A stretch of DNA of 24,224 nt. Source: an uncultured Lactobacillus sp. GTDB lineage: Bacteria > Bacillota > Bacilli > Lactobacillales > Lactobacillaceae. The notes below the pieces were generated by a model. That model worked only from the letters and a program-made list of their open reading frames with translations, ran no database searches and was not told the origin of the DNA. Where the stretch lies: contig CALYQE010000011.1 in the NCBI GenBank assembly GCA_945281075.1, forward strand, positions 1-24,224. Reading direction: 5' to 3'. Shown piece by piece: positions 22,588 through 24,224 of the stretch (the first letter of the stretch is position 1; each line of letters starts with the position of its first letter). The position numbers were made by a program, and so were the translations under genes.

Positions 22588-23016
22588 CTAAATCATTTTT
22601 TCTAGCATATCGAGCCGAACTTGGTGACGACCACCAGCATAGTCTGTATCAAGATAATGTTGAACAATTGAGTAAGCTAGTTGCTCACCAACTATTCCGC
22701 TGCCAAGTGCAATTGCCTTTGCACCATTATGCATTGCCGTCATATGAGCGGTCCGTTCTTCATTAACGTTTGCGGTAACCATGCCCTTAACTTTATTGGA
22801 AGCCATGGCAGAACCGACCCCATACTCGTCAAACATAATTGCCTTTTTAATACCATTATCAAGTACTTCATGCGTAACTTTTAAGCTCGAATCAACAAAG
22901 TCCTCTGCTGGCTTTTCTGTTACGTCCAAAACTTCATAGTCATGACTTTCAAGATACTTTTTAACCTTTTCTTTTAAATCAAAGCCACCTTTATCACTGC
23001 CAATGACCACCTTCAT
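22588..23016 (-). CDS. lacA: Galactose-6-phosphate isomerase subunit LacA
   Basis: This 142-residue RpiB/LacAB-family subunit partners LacB. The start [18 protein letters not shown] is the LacA pattern, followed by [17 protein letters not shown] (LacA lacks the Cys-Gly-Thr-Gly motif of LacB), and [19 protein letters not shown] longer frame starts at 23040, but its extra codons contain the ribosome binding site AAAGGAG. ATG at 23016 with nine-base spacing gives exactly the usual family length. It follows the lacR pseudogene in the order lacR-lacA-lacB. Confidence 0.94.
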   Translation of the reverse strand: MKVVIGSDKGGFDLKEKVKKYLESHDYEVLDVTEKPAEDFVDSSLKVTHEVLDNGIKKAIMFDEYGVGSAMASNKVKGMVTANVNEERTAHMTAMHNGAKAIALGSGIVGEQLAYSIVQHYLDTDYAGGRHQVRLDMLEKMI

Positions 23017-23040
23017 CGCTAAGTCTCCTTTCCCTAACAA

Positions 23041-23795
23041 CTACTTATAAATAGTTGTAAATTGACTGTAATGTTTTTCCAATTCAGGCTCAATTCCATG
23101 GTTGGTAATCAGACCGTCGACCTTGCGCAAATCATAAAATTCATGAAAATCACTGTGATCAAGCTTAGTATAATCAGCTACCACAAATTTTATTTGTGAA
23201 CGATCTAGCCCGACTTCTTCGGTTTGGCCCTCTTCTAAGTTAGCTGTTGTCATAGAAGCATCTTTAATGCCGTTAACTCCTACAAAGCCAATAGAAAATG
23301 ACATTGTTTTTAATTCACTATTGGCTAATGCACCCAAAAAGGCGCCACTAATTCGCCGATATGAGCCACCGATCATAATTAGTTCATAGTCATTAAGATT
23401 TTTCTTAGCTTCTTCAAAAACGGCTAAGGAATTGGTCATAATCCGCAGATTTTTGACCTTTAAATTCGCTACCATCAATTCAAGCGTTGTACCCGGTCCG
23501 ACATAAATCGAATCATTTTCATGGATCAGGTTACAGGCACGTTTGGCAACTTCAATTTATTCTTAATATGAATTTCCCGCTTTTGCTGATTACTCTTCTC
23601 AATTCTGCTCTGGTCGGTTAATTTCTATGCCCCTCCATGAACTCGTAAAATCTGATTGACTTTATGAAGTTCATTGAGATCTCGCCTGATTGTCATCTCA
23701 GAAACATTTAGCGCTTGGGCTAGTTCATCCACAGTAACAAATTTTTGCGTGTTAACAACTTGCAAGATATTTTTTAATCTTTCTCTTTTTAGCAC
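23041..23795 (-). pseudogene. lacR: lacR-type DeoR-family repressor, inactivated by a nonsense codon and a frameshift
   Basis: Merging frames gives a full DeoR/LacR protein of about 251 codons from GTG at 23795. The N-terminal helix-turn-helix reads VLKRERLKNIL, VDELAQALNVSEMTIRRD and RVHGG. The C-terminal sugar-phosphate domain includes DSIYVGPGTTLEL, RIMTNSLAVFEE, IGGSYRRISGAFLG, GVNGI and VVADYTKLDHSDF. Two lesions break it. Codon 57 is TAG (complement of 23625-23627) directly after HGGA, and one base is missing in an A-run near 23556-23558, which shifts the frame. The remainder is otherwise intact and ends 24 bases before lacA. It is either a recent pseudogene or two read errors. A downstream ATG could give only the effector domain, without DNA binding. 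Confidence 0.85.
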
Positions 23796-24055
23796 TTGGT
23801 TACCTACTTTTTAAACTAGATTAAACAACTAACTTAGTTCACTCTTAGTATAATTATTTTTTTGCTTGTCAGTGTTTATTATTGTTCATTATTTACTAGT
23901 GAAAGTTTTAAAGGCAATCAACTTCATGCGCCGTTTTTCCTAAAATCTATTTTAATTCATAGTATTTAAAAATTCTTAAATCAATTTTGGCTTAACAAAT
24001 AAACAACAATTCCAGAACTTTCGAACATTTTTCTTGATTAGTCATGCCACTAGCA
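23796..24055. promoter_or_regulatory. Promoter region upstream of lacR-lacA-lacB
   Basis: No gene is visible here. On the minus strand CTGACA (about 23867-23872) and TACTAA (about 23845-23850) at 16 bases form a weak promoter; TATACT overlaps the -10 area. Just upstream are two tandem 10-mers, TGTTTATTAT (23873-23882) and TGTTCATTAT (23883-23892), differing at one base. Such TGTTT-type repeats fit DeoR/LacR operators. The rest of the stretch to the terminator near 24056 is AT-rich, without other signals I can support. Confidence 0.4.
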
Positions 24056-24096
24056 AATAAAAAGCGAGCTGTCAGTAACTAGCACGCTTTTTTGTG
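24056..24096. terminator. Terminator after the dehydrogenase gene
   Basis: AAAGCG-A-GCT (24061-24070) pairs with AGC-A-CGCTTT (24081-24090) around a 10-base loop, with one A-A mismatch. T runs follow on both strands (plus 24088-24093; minus TTTTTATTT). It serves the minus-strand dehydrogenase and may insulate the lac side. Confidence 0.68.
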
Positions 24097-24099
24097 TAT

Positions 24100-24224
24100 T
24101 TAATCTAACTTAACATCGTTAGCTGTCTTGCCTGTCTCTAAAACTTGATGGAAGTTTTCATAGCTCACGGCAATCATATCGGTTAAAGCTGGACTTGTGT
24201 AAGAACCAATGTGCGGAGTTAGTA
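24100..24224 (-). CDS. D-2-hydroxyacid dehydrogenase, C-terminal end only
   Basis: Only the last 41 codons are in the window; the gene runs off the right edge. The visible start LTPHIGSYTSPALTDM carries the conserved His of D-isomer-specific 2-hydroxyacid dehydrogenases, normally the catalytic acid/base (T-P-H-I-G). The protein ends VLETGKTANDVKLD at the TAA at 24100. Such enzymes interconvert 2-oxo acids and D-2-hydroxy acids with NAD(H). The substrate cannot be deduced. It is transcribed toward the sugar cluster but is separated by a terminator. Confidence 0.8.
   Translation of the reverse strand, partial: LTPHIGSYTSPALTDMIAVSYENFHQVLETGKTANDVKLD

Noticed and set aside
1..24224. CRISPR arrays, insertion sequences and prophage genes
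   Set aside because: No regularly spaced repeats, transposase, integrase or phage structural motifs were seen on either strand.

Overview
The window looks like the chromosome of a low-GC Lactobacillaceae species, most like host-adapted Lactobacillus sensu stricto. The DNA is AT-rich, ribosome binding sites are AGGAGG-like, and some genes start with TTG or GTG. Two surface proteins (an aggregation-promoting-factor-type protein and a SEC10/PgrA-CAP-like protein) and catabolite-response (cre) elements next to sugar genes point the same way. The species cannot be fixed from the sequence alone.

Left part (1-6400), housekeeping and surface genes. A tRNA-Tyr is cut by the window edge. It is followed by a class I aminotransferase, tRNA-Gln(UUG) with its own promoter and terminator, a GNAT acetyltransferase, a secreted SEC10/PgrA-CAP-like protein and a secreted Apf-like lysozyme-fold protein, all on the minus strand. 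Between the two surface genes lies a remnant of the C-terminus of a GntR/UTRA regulator. On the plus strand are an unannotated 38-residue gene with its own promoter and terminator, and a two-gene unit of a TetR repressor and a flavodoxin-fold NAD(P)H oxidoreductase behind a palindromic operator.

Middle (6410-9578). Two overlapping ABC half-transporter genes, probably a heterodimeric exporter, are preceded by an imperfect dyad.

Right part (10126-23795), amino-sugar/galactoside catabolism. In transcription order on the minus strand there are: a lacR pseudogene with lacA and lacB (galactose-6-phosphate isomerase); gntR with agaS (galactosamine-6-phosphate deaminase/isomerase); a mannose-class PTS in the order IIB-IIC-IID-IIA; a large GH31 glycosidase with FN3 and F5/8C (CBM32-like) modules; and lacD (tagatose-1,6-bisphosphate aldolase). 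A 673-residue cytoplasmic protein of uncertain glycosidase family is transcribed divergently from the GH31 gene. The order regulator, AgaS, IIB, IIC, IID, IIA parallels the gnbR-E-B-C-D-A genes of the Lactobacillus casei galacto-N-biose/GalNAc operon. Here the deacetylase (gnbF) and GH35 galactosidase (gnbG) are absent and two other glycosidases sit alongside. The proposed flow is: PTS import and phosphorylation of GalNAc, galactosamine or a Gal-GalNAc disaccharide; cytoplasmic hydrolysis; AgaS and LacAB both feeding tagatose-6-phosphate; a kinase (lacC, not in the window); then LacD to triose phosphates.

Regulation is unusually readable. A perfect dyad before gntR recurs in degenerate form between the -35 and -10 boxes of the PTS promoter, and cre-like sites lie at the gntR, PTS and lacD promoters. 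The window ends with the C-terminus of a D-2-hydroxyacid dehydrogenase. No IS element, phage gene or CRISPR array was seen.
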